This document shows positions 1-6,032 of a stretch of 7,561 nucleotides of DNA, one piece after another (within the stretch, counting starts at the first letter, position 1; the number at the start of each line of letters is the position of its first letter). Source of the DNA: JAAFHS01 sp046049665 (GTDB taxonomy: Bacteria; Pseudomonadota; Alphaproteobacteria; Rhodobacterales; Rhodobacteraceae). Position numbers and translations under genes: made by a program. Under the pieces are notes generated by a model. It searched no databases, had not been told where the DNA came from, and saw only the letters and a list, made by a program, of their open reading frames with translations. The stretch spans positions 1-7,561 of the forward strand of contig JBJOQW010000151.1 of the NCBI GenBank assembly GCA_046049665.1, written 5' to 3'.

Positions 1-91
1 CGAAAGAGCACGCAAACCAGATCACCATCGAAATGACGATGATCCTGACGTTTGCAGCCCAATAGGCGTTGGACGATGACTTGTCCGCCAT
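1..91 (-). CDS. DUF4212 sodium:solute symporter small subunit (5' part only)
   Basis: Only the first 30 codons are in the window; the rest lies beyond position 1. The peptide begins MADKSSSNAYWAANVRIIVI and runs into a hydrophobic stretch (IIVISMVIWFACSF), the start of the first transmembrane helix. The polar start, the YWxANxR signature just before the membrane segment and the position directly after acs fit DUF4212 proteins. These are small two-helix membrane partners of the VC_2705-type sodium:solute symporter (acetate/short carboxylates). They play a role like that of YjcH beside ActP in enterobacteria, although they are not the same family. A GGGAGG Shine-Dalgarno lies 8 nt before the ATG (plus-strand 100-105), which fixes the start. 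The large symporter subunit is expected next, outside the window. The family call rests on a short fragment plus context. Confidence 0.8.
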   Translation of the reverse strand, partial: MADKSSSNAYWAANVRIIVISMVIWFACSF

Positions 92-113
92 TGAAACTTC
101 CTCCCTGTTGACC

Positions 114-136
114 GGTGCACAATTATTTTGCGCACC
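114..136 (-). other. Stem-loop in the acs-DUF4212 intergenic gap
   Basis: Arms at 114-122 and 128-136 pair over nine positions (one G-U in the minus-strand RNA) around a five-base loop. It sits just ahead of the DUF4212 Shine-Dalgarno. No U-tract follows it on the minus strand, so it does not look like a classical terminator. It could be an mRNA-stability or processing hairpin between the two cistrons. Its function is not known. Confidence 0.45.
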
Positions 137-145
137 ATTTTCATG

Positions 146-165
146 CCCCGGCCTTGCAGCCGGGG
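146..165 (-). terminator. GC-rich hairpin just after the acs stop (weak terminator or attenuator candidate)
   Basis: CCCCGGC at 146-152 pairs perfectly with GCCGGGG at 159-165 around a six-base loop. The hairpin starts 6 nt past the acs stop codon on the minus strand. The bases that follow on that strand (CATGAAAATG) are not a U-tract. It is therefore more likely a partial terminator or 3'-end stabiliser than a full stop before the co-directional DUF4212 gene. Confidence 0.4.
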
Positions 166-171
166 GTCGTC

Positions 172-2127
172 TCAGCCCCGGTTCATCCGGTTGGCTATCA
201 GATCATCCACCACCGACGGATCGGCCAGTGTGGATGTATCGCCCAGTGCGGCGAAATCATTCTCGGCAATCTTGCGCAGGATGCGGCGCATGATCTTGCC
301 CGAGCGGGTTTTTGGCAGGCCGGGGGCCCATTGAATAAGGTCTGGCTTGGCAATAGGGCCGATCTCCTGCCGCACCCAGGCCTCAAGGCCCTTGCGCAGC
401 GCATCCGTTGCCTCAACGCCCTTCATCAGCGTGACATAGGCGTAGATCCCCTGCCCCTTGATGTCATGCGGATAGCCCACCACTGCCGCTTCGGCCACAT
501 CGGCATGCGCCACCAGCGCGGATTCGATTTCAGCCGTGCCCATGCGGTGGCCTGATACGTTCAGCACGTCATCGACGCGCCCGGTGATCCAGTAATAGCC
601 ATCCGGGTCACGCCGGCAGCCATCACCCGTAAAGTAGTAACCCTTGTACTGGCTGAAATACGCCTCTTCAAAGCGCGCATGATCGCCCCACAGCGTGCGC
701 ATCTGCCCCGGCCAGCTGTCGGCAATGCACAGCACTCCTTCGCAGGCCCCGTCCGGCTGCACCGCCGCCGTGGCAGGGTCCAGCACCACGGGCTTCACGC
801 CAAAGAACGGCACCGTTGCCGACCCCGGCTTGGTCGGAATGGCCCCCGGCAATGGCGTGATGATGTGCCCGCCGGTTTCCGTCTGCCAGAACGTATCCAC
901 AATCGGCAGCTTGCCCTTGCCGATATTCGTCGAATACCAGTTCCAGGCTTCCGGGTTGATCGGCTCACCCACCGTTCCCAGCAGCTTCAGGCTGCTCAGG
1001 TCATGTTTCGCAATCAGGTCCGTGCCCAGGCCCATCAGGCTGCGAATGGCCGTCGGCGCCGTGTAGAACTGGTTGACCTTGTGCTTGGCGATCACTTCCC
1101 AGAACCGCCCCGCATCCGGGTAGGTTGGCACGCCCTCAAACATCACCGTCGTCGCACCATTGGCCAAGGGGCCATAGACGATATAGCTATGCCCCGTCAC
1201 CCAACCCACATCCGCCGTGCACCAGAAGATATCGCCATCGTGGTAATCAAACGTCATCTGATGCGTCAGGCTGGCATAAACGATATAGCCCCCCGTCGTA
1301 TGCACCACGCCCTTCGGCTTGCCCGTTGACCCCGAGGTGTACAGAATGAACAACGGGTCTTCCGCGCCCACCTCAACCGGCGCGCACTGTGCACTGGCCG
1401 CCGCCATTTCCGCCAGAAGGTCAATATCGCGGCCTTCCGTCCAGGTGGTTTGCCCGCTTGTGTGCTTGACCACAAGGCACTTTACCCGGTCGTCACAGCC
1501 AAGAAGCGCCGCATCCGTATTCGCCTTCAGCGGCGTAGCCTTCCCCGCACGCGGCGCATAATCCGCCGTGATCACGATCCGCGCATCGGAATCGTTGATC
1601 CGGTTTGCCAGCGCATCTGCCGAAAACCCGCCAAACACCACCGAATGAATCGCCCCGATCCGCGCGCAAGCCAGCATCGCATAGGCCGCCTCCGGGATCA
1701 TCGGCATGTACAACACCACCCGGTCGCCCTTTTTCACGCCCTGTGCCGTCAGCACATTTGCCATCCGGCAAACCTGCTCGTGCAGCATCGCATAAGTGAT
1801 GTGCCGCGCTGGCGTTTTCGGGTCATCCGGTTCCCACAGGATCGCCGTCTGGTTGGCACGTGTCGCCAGATGCCGGTCAATGCAGTTGGCGCTGATGTTC
1901 AGCGTGCCATCCTCAAACCAGCGGATATCAATATTCCCCGGCGCGAAAGACGTGTTCTTGATCTTGGAAGGCGCCTTGATCCAGTCAATCCGCTTGGCCT
2001 CTTGCGCCCAAAAGGCTGCAGGGTCCGCCAGTGATGCCGCATAGCGCGCCGCATACCCCTTTTGGTCAAGGTGGGCCCGCGCCACAAAGTCAGCACTTGG
2101 TGCGTGCATGATATCCTGTCCGGCCAT
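172..2127 (-). CDS. acs: Acetyl-CoA synthetase (acetate--CoA ligase, AMP-forming)
   Basis: This enzyme activates acetate with ATP to acetyl-AMP and then acetyl-CoA in the cytoplasm. Counting from the longest frame (ATG at 2139, 655 aa), the landmarks are complete. The ATP-binding P-loop YTSGSTGKPKG is at 267-277. WQTETGG is at 418-424; its Trp corresponds to the residue that limits the pocket to acetate. FTGD is at 503-506, and the hinge region with R521 (ITGRVDD) follows. PKTRSGKIMRR is at 609-619, where K615 is the adenylation lysine that is reversibly acetylated in Salmonella Acs. Length is normal for the family. I prefer the ATG at 2127 (MAGQDIM, 651 aa) because a GGGGGG run lies 4 nt upstream of it, whereas the ATG at 2139 has no purine-rich site. 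The gene leads the acetate module, with a DUF4212 transporter subunit 80 bp downstream. No frameshift or missing motif is seen. Confidence 0.97.
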   Translation of the reverse strand: MAGQDIMHAPSADFVARAHLDQKGYAARYAASLADPAAFWAQEAKRIDWIKAPSKIKNTSFAPGNIDIRWFEDGTLNISANCIDRHLATRANQTAILWEPDDPKTPARHITYAMLHEQVCRMANVLTAQGVKKGDRVVLYMPMIPEAAYAMLACARIGAIHSVVFGGFSADALANRINDSDARIVITADYAPRAGKATPLKANTDAALLGCDDRVKCLVVKHTSGQTTWTEGRDIDLLAEMAAASAQCAPVEVGAEDPLFILYTSGSTGKPKGVVHTTGGYIVYASLTHQMTFDYHDGDIFWCTADVGWVTGHSYIVYGPLANGATTVMFEGVPTYPDAGRFWEVIAKHKVNQFYTAPTAIRSLMGLGTDLIAKHDLSSLKLLGTVGEPINPEAWNWYSTNIGKGKLPIVDTFWQTETGGHIITPLPGAIPTKPGSATVPFFGVKPVVLDPATAAVQPDGACEGVLCIADSWPGQMRTLWGDHARFEEAYFSQYKGYYFTGDGCRRDPDGYYWITGRVDDVLNVSGHRMGTAEIESALVAHADVAEAAVVGYPHDIKGQGIYAYVTLMKGVEATDALRKGLEAWVRQEIGPIAKPDLIQWAPGLPKTRSGKIMRRILRKIAENDFAALGDTSTLADPSVVDDLIANRMNRG

Positions 2128-2151
2128 CGATCCCCCCATCTTCGCTGCGCT

Positions 2152-2161
2152 TTGCGCGCAA
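2152..2161. promoter_or_regulatory. Perfect 10-bp palindrome TTGCGCGCAA upstream of acs
   Basis: TTGCGCGCAA is its own reverse complement and lies about 25 bp upstream of the preferred acs start, downstream of the predicted promoter. Its half-sites recall the TTTGC/GCAAA sites bound by ScfR-family regulators of short-chain acyl-CoA metabolism (PccR, RamB). The spacing differs and a GC-rich palindrome can arise by chance, so the role is only a suggestion. Confidence 0.25.
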
Positions 2162-2234
2162 TGAATACCTGCGTTTTAACGTATTTGTGAAGGAATTGCT
2201 AACCTATTTTACCAAAACGATTTTCTTGTGAAAT

Positions 2235-2264
2235 TTTTTACTGACGCTGACAAAAATCTGTCAA
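2235..2264 (-). promoter_or_regulatory. Candidate sigma-70 promoter of acs
   Basis: On the minus strand a perfect TTGACA -35 box (2259-2264) is followed after 18 bp by TAAAAA (2235-2240, 4 of 6 against TATAAT). This would start transcription about 100 nt before acs. A second possible -10, TAAAAT at 2206-2211, has a weak TTTCAC -35 16 bp upstream and cannot be excluded. The TGACA/TGTCA inverted repeat at 2248-2263 overlaps the -35 box. Confidence 0.4.
2248..2263. promoter_or_regulatory. Inverted repeat TGACA-N6-TGTCA over the acs -35 box
   Basis: Perfect 5-bp arms (2248-2252 and 2259-2263) flank a six-base AT-rich spacer. The position over the best -35 element would suit an operator that blocks or modulates acs transcription. 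The regulator is unknown, and short arms like these do occur by chance in AT-rich DNA. Confidence 0.3.
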
Positions 2265-2432
2265 TTTATGAAAATTGATAACACGCCCTGTGCGTTTTGC
2301 CCATGCGCACCACGCTCTGACACTTGGCCGCGCAGCGCCGTGCCCGGATATCAACGGCACCTGACCGCGCCCCCCTTGCATGGCGCAGTACAACCCGCCA
2401 GATTGATTCGCACCGACAAAGGCCAAGCCCCG

Positions 2433-2921
2433 ATGCCGCAACCAGACCCGTATCTTGCCGCCGATGACAATGCCCGCAGCATGGCTGCGCGGCTGCTGCA
2501 ATCTGCCCGTCATGCTGCGTTGGCCGTCACAGATGCCGCCAGCCAGACCCCGAACATCAGCCGGATCGGGCTGTCTTGCCTGCCTGACGGCCCTATTTTC
2601 AGCCTGATGTCGACCCTGTCAGCACATACCACCTCGCTGCTCAGTCACAGTGCCTGTGCCCTCATGGTCGGTGAGCCCGGCCCCAAAGGTGATCCGCTGA
2701 CCCATCCCCGGCTGATGATGCAGGCCCACGCCACCGCGCTGGACAGAACGGATTCTCGTGTTGCGGAACTGCGGGCGCACTGGCTGCACCTGCAGCCGAA
2801 AGCCAAACTCTACATCGACTTTGCCGATTTCAGGTTTGTTGTGATGACGCCGTTTGCAGCCGTGCTGAATGCCGGTTTCGGCCGTGCCTACCGGTTACAG
2901 CCTGCCGACCTTCGGCCATGA
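2433..2921 (+). CDS. HugZ-type pyridoxamine 5'-phosphate oxidase-like split-barrel protein
   Basis: A 162-aa cytoplasmic protein of the PNPOx-like/FMN-binding split-barrel group, closest to the short HugZ-like (heme-utilisation) proteins common in Rhodobacteraceae. Visible family signatures are an N-terminal helix with ARSMAARLLQSARHAALAV (14-32), SRIGLSCLPDG (43-53), LSAHTTSLL (62-70), GEPGPKGDPLTHPRL (80-94), AHWLHLQPKAKLYIDF (115-130) and NAGFGRAYRL (146-155). No heme ligand or flavin site can be assigned with certainty, and the substrate is unknown. The frame is open back to an ATG at 2268, but the extra 55 residues look unlike the family. The ATG at 2433, with AAAGG 10 nt upstream, gives the usual length and start. 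It is monocistronic, divergent from acs and convergent with the beta-helix gene, and ends at a shared hairpin. Confidence 0.85.
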   Translation: MPQPDPYLAADDNARSMAARLLQSARHAALAVTDAASQTPNISRIGLSCLPDGPIFSLMSTLSAHTTSLLSHSACALMVGEPGPKGDPLTHPRLMMQAHATALDRTDSRVAELRAHWLHLQPKAKLYIDFADFRFVVMTPFAAVLNAGFGRAYRLQPADLRP

Positions 2922-2951
2922 AAAAGGCGGCCCCTTCACAGGGCCGCCCTT
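2921..2951. terminator. Bidirectional intrinsic terminator between convergent genes
   Basis: GGCGGCCC at 2926-2933 pairs perfectly with GGGCCGCC at 2941-2948 around a seven-base loop. Read on the minus strand, the stem is followed by TTTTT (plus-strand A-run 2921-2925), making a textbook terminator 23 nt past the stop of the beta-helix gene. On the plus strand it begins directly after the HugZ-like stop and is followed by a weaker CTTCGCTTTC tract, so it probably serves both genes. Confidence 0.85.
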
Positions 2952-2971
2952 CGCTTTCATATCTGATGACG

Positions 2972-5260
2972 TCAGACCGGATTGTCGCACCGCACCGTCA
3001 CCAACGCACGCCCCTTGACGGCCACGGGCCAGCGCATGTGCACCTGCTGCAATGTTCCCCCCTGCTCTGGCAAGGCATTGGGAATGTCGTAATTCACCAC
3101 ATTTGCCGCCGTGGTGATCTGCCCCTTGGGTGCCACAGCCTCGACCGCGCGGGCACGGGCACCAAATGGCAAATAGGCCCCTGCATCAACAACCCAGGTC
3201 GCAGCCTCGGTATTCTGGATATGCTCGACCGGCACCGGCGATTGCGTGGCCTGCGTGACCCCGTGGTACGTGTTCATCGCGAACTGGACATTGCGGAACC
3301 GGGAATAATCCAGCGTCGCCACTGTCGTGTCTGCCATGTCAACGCGGTCAATCACCCCGCTGAATGTGCGGAACGTGTTCCCCGTCACACTGAAGTTTGT
3401 CAGGAAATGCCCTGCGCCCTTTGGTGCAAGCACCATCCATCGGAACGCGCTGCTGACGCTGATCGCAATAAACACGTTGCCCGTGATCGTGAGGCCCCCG
3501 AACGAGAATTCGTTGTCAAAACCGGGGTTCGCATCATGCTCATTCGACATTTCGATAAAGCTGTTGTCGATATAGTTCCCCGTCAGAATGGCGTGTGGCG
3601 TCGGGTTGGTGAATACGATCCCTGCCCGACGCACCCCCAATGTTGAATCGTCGCCGCCAAAGAAATGATTGCCCACAAAGATATGCGTTGATCCCCCCGC
3701 CACGCAGAAATGCGCAAAGCGCGCAGCACGGTTGCCCCGAATTTTTGCATCATTGGCATTCAGGTTGAACACGATCGTGCTGCGGTTTTGCGCAAGCAGG
3801 GCTTCTTCGCTGGAAACGAAACTGCAGGTGTCGATGATCAGGTCCTGACAGCCGCGACCATGTGATGTGATCCCCCTGTTGGCAGGTTTTGTCAGGCTGC
3901 TCATGCCCAGACGGAACGTATCACCCAGCGGGGCCAGCAGAATGCCGCTGGCAATGCTGTTGCACTGCACTTCCATGCCAGTCAGTTCGAATTTGGAAAA
4001 CTTGGTGAAACCGCTGAAATCAAGCATGTACTTGAAACGCGTGAAGGTAAAACTCTGCGTGCCCTGAAACCCCCAGATCGGCTGGCTCAACTCTATCGAA
4101 TTGCCGGCCACGTTCACAGACCGCACATAGACTTCGCGCCCCACGCCATTTCCTGCCACATGCGAGCCGACCGCTATGCTGCCAATGTTTGCCACGCCAG
4201 ACAGCGTTGTCGGCACGGCCCGGCTGTATGTCGCGGTCGCGGTCACTACCGTGGGCGCCCAGGCAGGGCTGGCAACTGCGTTCAGCATGCCGTTGGTGAT
4301 CAGACGACGGATTTCAAAGGTGGTCTGCCCACTGATGGCCGCCACATCCAGCGGTTCGGTCAGATCAACCCGCCTGCCGCGCAAATCCAATGCCACGTGG
4401 TCAGCATTGTAGAACAGCGCCTGCAGGGCCTTGCGAAAGGCTTCCGGCTCGTTGCCAAAGGCCGAGGTGTAACTGTCCAGATCAAAATTGCGCCGCAGAA
4501 TCAGGCGCTGTGCCGCTGCCTGCGTCACCCGGCCTTCAAACCGCACCGGACTGTCGATCGTCAGATCCCCTGCCAGTCGGAACGTGCCTTTTGATACAAC
4601 CAGCGTGCGCCCGTTGGCCGCTGTGTCTGCGGCTTCGAATGCCGCTGTATCATCGGCCACACCATTGCCCACGGCACCGTAATCGCGCACGTCGACCCAA
4701 TCCATCATCTCGCGCAGGAATACCGATGTGACGTCTTCCACCACCACATCATCAATCCGGACCAACGCGCCGTTGGTGCCGGTGATATCCAGGCCCAGAT
4801 GCGCATATGCGGGATCGCGACCCCAGTTCAGATCAACACCCGTGCGGCCACCCGAAGCGATGATCGCGCTGATCGCAACCACCTGACCATAGGTTGTCAG
4901 CTGTGTCGCAACGCCCGTAGTCGTGATCCCCGAAACGGCTGTGCCATTGCTGCGCGCCGCAAACCCGGCAATCCGCACCGCAGGCAAAGGTCCGGCAACT
5001 GCCTTGACCCGCACGCTGACGCGCAGGAACATGCCGGGCTGGAACGGAATCTGCTGAAAGCACCGCACTTTCTGAACCGTATCCACCTTCTGCACTTCAA
5101 GGCAGCCCGTGAAATCGGCATCATTGGGCACAAAGGCCGCATTGGCCTGTGCCGCATAGGACCCCGACCCCGGAATACCATCCCCACGCGACCACAGGTT
5201 CAGCCCCGCTGAAAACGGTGGTGGCATCAGGACCAGACCTTCGGTGATTGCCTTGTTCAT
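2972..5260 (-). CDS. Large right-handed beta-helix (Pectate_lyase_3 / GH28-related) protein; tail-spike-like, candidate gene transfer agent fibre
   Basis: A 762-aa protein of a family commonly annotated in roseobacters as glycosyl hydrolase family 28-related. Residues 1-185 are a beta-rich N-terminal domain starting MNKAITEGLVLMPPPF. The Pectate_lyase_3 entry motif VDVRDYGAVGNGVADDTAAF spans 189-208. A long beta-helix follows to about 670, with repeated turn motifs xxGNx(F/I): RGNRA 508-512, VGNHF 529-533, TGNYI 560-564, TGNVF 593-597 and TGNTF 626-630. A separate C-terminal region (about 690-762) ends the protein. There is no signal peptide or membrane segment, unlike secreted pectinases but like phage tail spikes. 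I cannot assign catalytic acids. The ATG at 5260 has AGAGG 8 nt upstream, and the upstream ATG at 5299 has none. No phage genes adjoin it. From memory, the R. capsulatus gene transfer agent tail fibre Rcc00171 is this kind of protein and is encoded away from the main cluster. That link is inferred. Confidence 0.85.
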   Translation of the reverse strand: MNKAITEGLVLMPPPFSAGLNLWSRGDGIPGSGSYAAQANAAFVPNDADFTGCLEVQKVDTVQKVRCFQQIPFQPGMFLRVSVRVKAVAGPLPAVRIAGFAARSNGTAVSGITTTGVATQLTTYGQVVAISAIIASGGRTGVDLNWGRDPAYAHLGLDITGTNGALVRIDDVVVEDVTSVFLREMMDWVDVRDYGAVGNGVADDTAAFEAADTAANGRTLVVSKGTFRLAGDLTIDSPVRFEGRVTQAAAQRLILRRNFDLDSYTSAFGNEPEAFRKALQALFYNADHVALDLRGRRVDLTEPLDVAAISGQTTFEIRRLITNGMLNAVASPAWAPTVVTATATYSRAVPTTLSGVANIGSIAVGSHVAGNGVGREVYVRSVNVAGNSIELSQPIWGFQGTQSFTFTRFKYMLDFSGFTKFSKFELTGMEVQCNSIASGILLAPLGDTFRLGMSSLTKPANRGITSHGRGCQDLIIDTCSFVSSEEALLAQNRSTIVFNLNANDAKIRGNRAARFAHFCVAGGSTHIFVGNHFFGGDDSTLGVRRAGIVFTNPTPHAILTGNYIDNSFIEMSNEHDANPGFDNEFSFGGLTITGNVFIAISVSSAFRWMVLAPKGAGHFLTNFSVTGNTFRTFSGVIDRVDMADTTVATLDYSRFRNVQFAMNTYHGVTQATQSPVPVEHIQNTEAATWVVDAGAYLPFGARARAVEAVAPKGQITTAANVVNYDIPNALPEQGGTLQQVHMRWPVAVKGRALVTVRCDNPV

Positions 5261-5268
5261 GCGCGAAA

Positions 5269-5273
5269 CCTCT
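5269..5273 (-). promoter_or_regulatory. Ribosome binding site deciding the start of the beta-helix gene
   Basis: AGAGG on the minus strand, within AAAGAGG, lies 8 nt upstream of the ATG at 5260. The in-frame ATG at 5299 is preceded by GACGCTCACCC, which has no Shine-Dalgarno character, so the shorter 762-aa product is preferred. Confidence 0.7.
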
Positions 5274-5317
5274 TTGCTCTGCCCTGCACCGGGCCCCATG
5301 GGTGAGCGTCAGAGGTA

Positions 5318-5333
5318 TCAATGAAATCTTAAC
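5318..5333 (+). promoter_or_regulatory. CtrA-box-like site upstream of the beta-helix gene
   Basis: TCAA, seven bases, then TTAAC matches the alphaproteobacterial CtrA consensus TTAA-N7-TTAAC at eight of nine specified bases. It lies about 60-75 bp before the start codon of the beta-helix gene, where a promoter would be expected. CtrA controls gene transfer agent expression and motility in Rhodobacterales. The match is by eye, and no clear -35/-10 pair was found beside it. Confidence 0.35.
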
Positions 5334-5406
5334 CGTTACTGGCACAAGCGCGCGCCTCGCCCACCGCCTGCGCAACGCAGCCCCGGGTTTGATCTGCAGA
5401 CAAACA

Positions 5407-5465
5407 CTCATCCAGCCCTTGCGGTCTGTCTTCGTTCAGCGAAGACCGCCATTCGGCGGGATGAG
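5407..5465 (-). terminator. Complex nested inverted repeat after the DUF4864 gene (candidate terminator or structured leader)
   Basis: Outer arms CTCATCC (5407-5413) and GGATGAG (5459-5465) extend past one A/G mismatch with GCC (5415-5417) and GGC (5455-5457). Inside, GTCTTCG (5428-5434) pairs with CGAAGAC (5440-5446). Alternatively GCGGTCT (5421-5427) pairs with AGACCGC (5443-5449), and CCGCC/GGCGG (5446-5450/5455-5459) form a third small hairpin. On the minus strand it begins 27 nt beyond the DUF4864 stop and is followed by TGTTTGTCTG, a poor U-tract. It may terminate that gene, or fold alternatively in the leader of the beta-helix gene. Confidence 0.45.
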
Positions 5466-5492
5466 CAGCACCCAACCAGAACGATCAGTAAC

Positions 5493-5903
5493 TTAAACGC
5501 CCGTGCCAACCTCTGGCAGCAGCTGTACCCCGTTGATCTGCCAGCCTTCCGGCGTCTCAATCATCTGGTAATCCAGCAAATGCGAATTGCCGCCCGCATC
5601 CGTGATCAGCACCCGCTGCCACAGATTGCCTGCCACCGTGCGCAACTCCAGCATCTGCACATTCGCAGGCCGGTGCACCATCGGGTAGCCTTGCGTCACC
5701 ATCGCGCCAAAGTTTTCCGGCGTGCCGAAAATGCCCTTGATGTTCGGGCTGGCAAAGGTAAACGCCGTCGCGAAATCATCCGCGATGAACGCGTTCAGCT
5801 GGTTCTGGATCGTGCTTTCAATCGCCGGGTTGCGGGGCTCATCCGCCAGTGCCGTCAGCCCCAGCAGTCCCGCCATAGTCAGTCCAAGTAGCAAACTGCG
5901 CAT
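5493..5903 (-). CDS. Exported DUF4864 domain protein
   Basis: A 136-aa protein with a clear Sec signal peptide: MRS, then a hydrophobic core (LLLGLTMAGLLGLT), then ALA at 18-20 as the likely signal peptidase I site before D21. The mature part matches the DUF4864 pattern of a small cystatin/NTF2-like alpha+beta domain: IQNQLNAFIADDFATAFTFA (32-51), SPNIKGIFG (52-60), MVTQGYPMVHRP (68-79) and a C-terminal DYQMIETPEGWQINGVQLL (111-129). It should be periplasmic or lipid-free exported; there is no lipobox cysteine. Its function is unknown in the literature I can recall. The start is fixed by a perfect AGGAGG 5 nt upstream (5909-5914), with a promoter candidate just behind. It lies co-directional with, but 232 bp ahead of, the beta-helix gene and is divergent from the ArsR operon. 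Confidence 0.85.
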   Translation of the reverse strand: MRSLLLGLTMAGLLGLTALADEPRNPAIESTIQNQLNAFIADDFATAFTFASPNIKGIFGTPENFGAMVTQGYPMVHRPANVQMLELRTVAGNLWQRVLITDAGGNSHLLDYQMIETPEGWQINGVQLLPEVGTGV

Positions 5904-5930
5904 TTCTGCCTCCTGACGTCCCCAAATGAA

Positions 5931-5958
5931 ACAGTAGACCAGCCCGGCAAAAGGTCAA
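5931..5958 (-). promoter_or_regulatory. Candidate sigma-70 promoter of the DUF4864 gene
   Basis: On the minus strand TTGACC (5953-5958, five of six) is followed by a 16-bp spacer and TACTGT (5931-5936), which keeps the T-A....T core of a -10. Transcription would begin about 20 nt before the ATG, leaving room for the AGGAGG site. Alphaproteobacterial -10 boxes are often weak, so the element is plausible. Confidence 0.5.
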
Positions 5959-5984
5959 CGGGACTGTGGGAGCAATAGCCCGGG

Positions 5985-6013
5985 TTGATTTGCCTTAACG
6001 AATCAGTTAAATG
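5985..6013 (+). promoter_or_regulatory. Candidate promoter of the ArsR-SRPBCC-GFA operon
   Basis: TTGATT (5985-5990) and TAAATG (6008-6013) are separated by 17 bp. Both boxes are imperfect, but the spacing and the position just before the AAGGAG site (6021-6026) are right. The palindromic operator candidate lies across the spacer and -10 box. Confidence 0.35.
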
Positions 6014-6016
6014 AAA
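5989..6016. promoter_or_regulatory. Candidate ArsR operator (inverted repeat)
   Basis: TTAAC (5995-5999) and GTTAA (6006-6010) form a perfect inverted repeat around six bases. TTT (5989-5991) and AAA (6014-6016) extend the symmetry at equal distances. ArsR-family repressors typically bind AT-rich inverted repeats over their own promoters, and this one lies directly before the arsR-like gene. Autoregulation is inferred from position and symmetry only. Confidence 0.4.
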
Positions 6017-6032
6017 CACAAAGGAGACACCG

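Larger units (their letters stand above)
2128..2432. promoter_or_regulatory. Divergent intergenic region between acs and the HugZ-like gene
   Basis: This 305-bp gap separates two divergently transcribed genes. Positions 2161-2280 are markedly AT-rich against GC-rich flanks, as expected for promoter DNA. It contains the acs promoter candidate, a TGACA/TGTCA inverted repeat and a TTGCGCGCAA palindrome, listed separately. From 2281 to 2432 there is a GC-richer leader before the HugZ-like gene in which I see no convincing gene, RNA or promoter. A clear promoter for the plus-strand gene was not found. Confidence 0.6.

Noticed and set aside
115..2034. Plus-strand open frames opposite acs (115-555, 679-1329, 1450-2034)
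   Set aside because: They are antisense shadows of a GC-rich, strongly conserved coding region. Their translations are Arg/His/Pro-rich without any family motif or ribosome binding site.
2268..2432. 55-codon in-frame extension of the HugZ-like gene from an ATG at 2268
   Set aside because: The extra residues are rich in Pro, Cys and Arg and unlike the family. The stretch begins in AT-rich promoter DNA, and the ATG at 2433 gives the normal family start.
2967..2974. TGACGTCA palindrome at the end of the beta-helix gene as a regulatory site
   Set aside because: It overlaps the stop codon of the gene, lies beside a terminator and has no promoter nearby. It is likely a chance palindrome.
2918..5212. 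Plus-strand open frames opposite the beta-helix gene (2918-3646, 4160-4594, 4799-5212)
   Set aside because: They have low-complexity Arg/His/Pro composition and no plausible translation signals. The minus-strand frame has a recognisable fold, start and terminator.
2972..5260. Prophage remnant around the tail-spike-like gene
   Set aside because: No integrase, terminase, capsid, tail, lysis or attachment-site sequence is present on either side, and the flanking genes are ordinary chromosomal ones.
5261..5299. 13-codon longer start (ATG at 5299) for the beta-helix gene
   Set aside because: No Shine-Dalgarno precedes it, whereas the ATG at 5260 has AGAGG at 8 nt and the typical MNKAIT beginning.
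5995..6010. CtrA box upstream of the ArsR gene (TTAA...TTAA)
   Set aside because: The spacing between the TTAA halves is eight bases, not seven. The sequence is better explained as the inverted repeat TTAAC/GTTAA of an ArsR operator.
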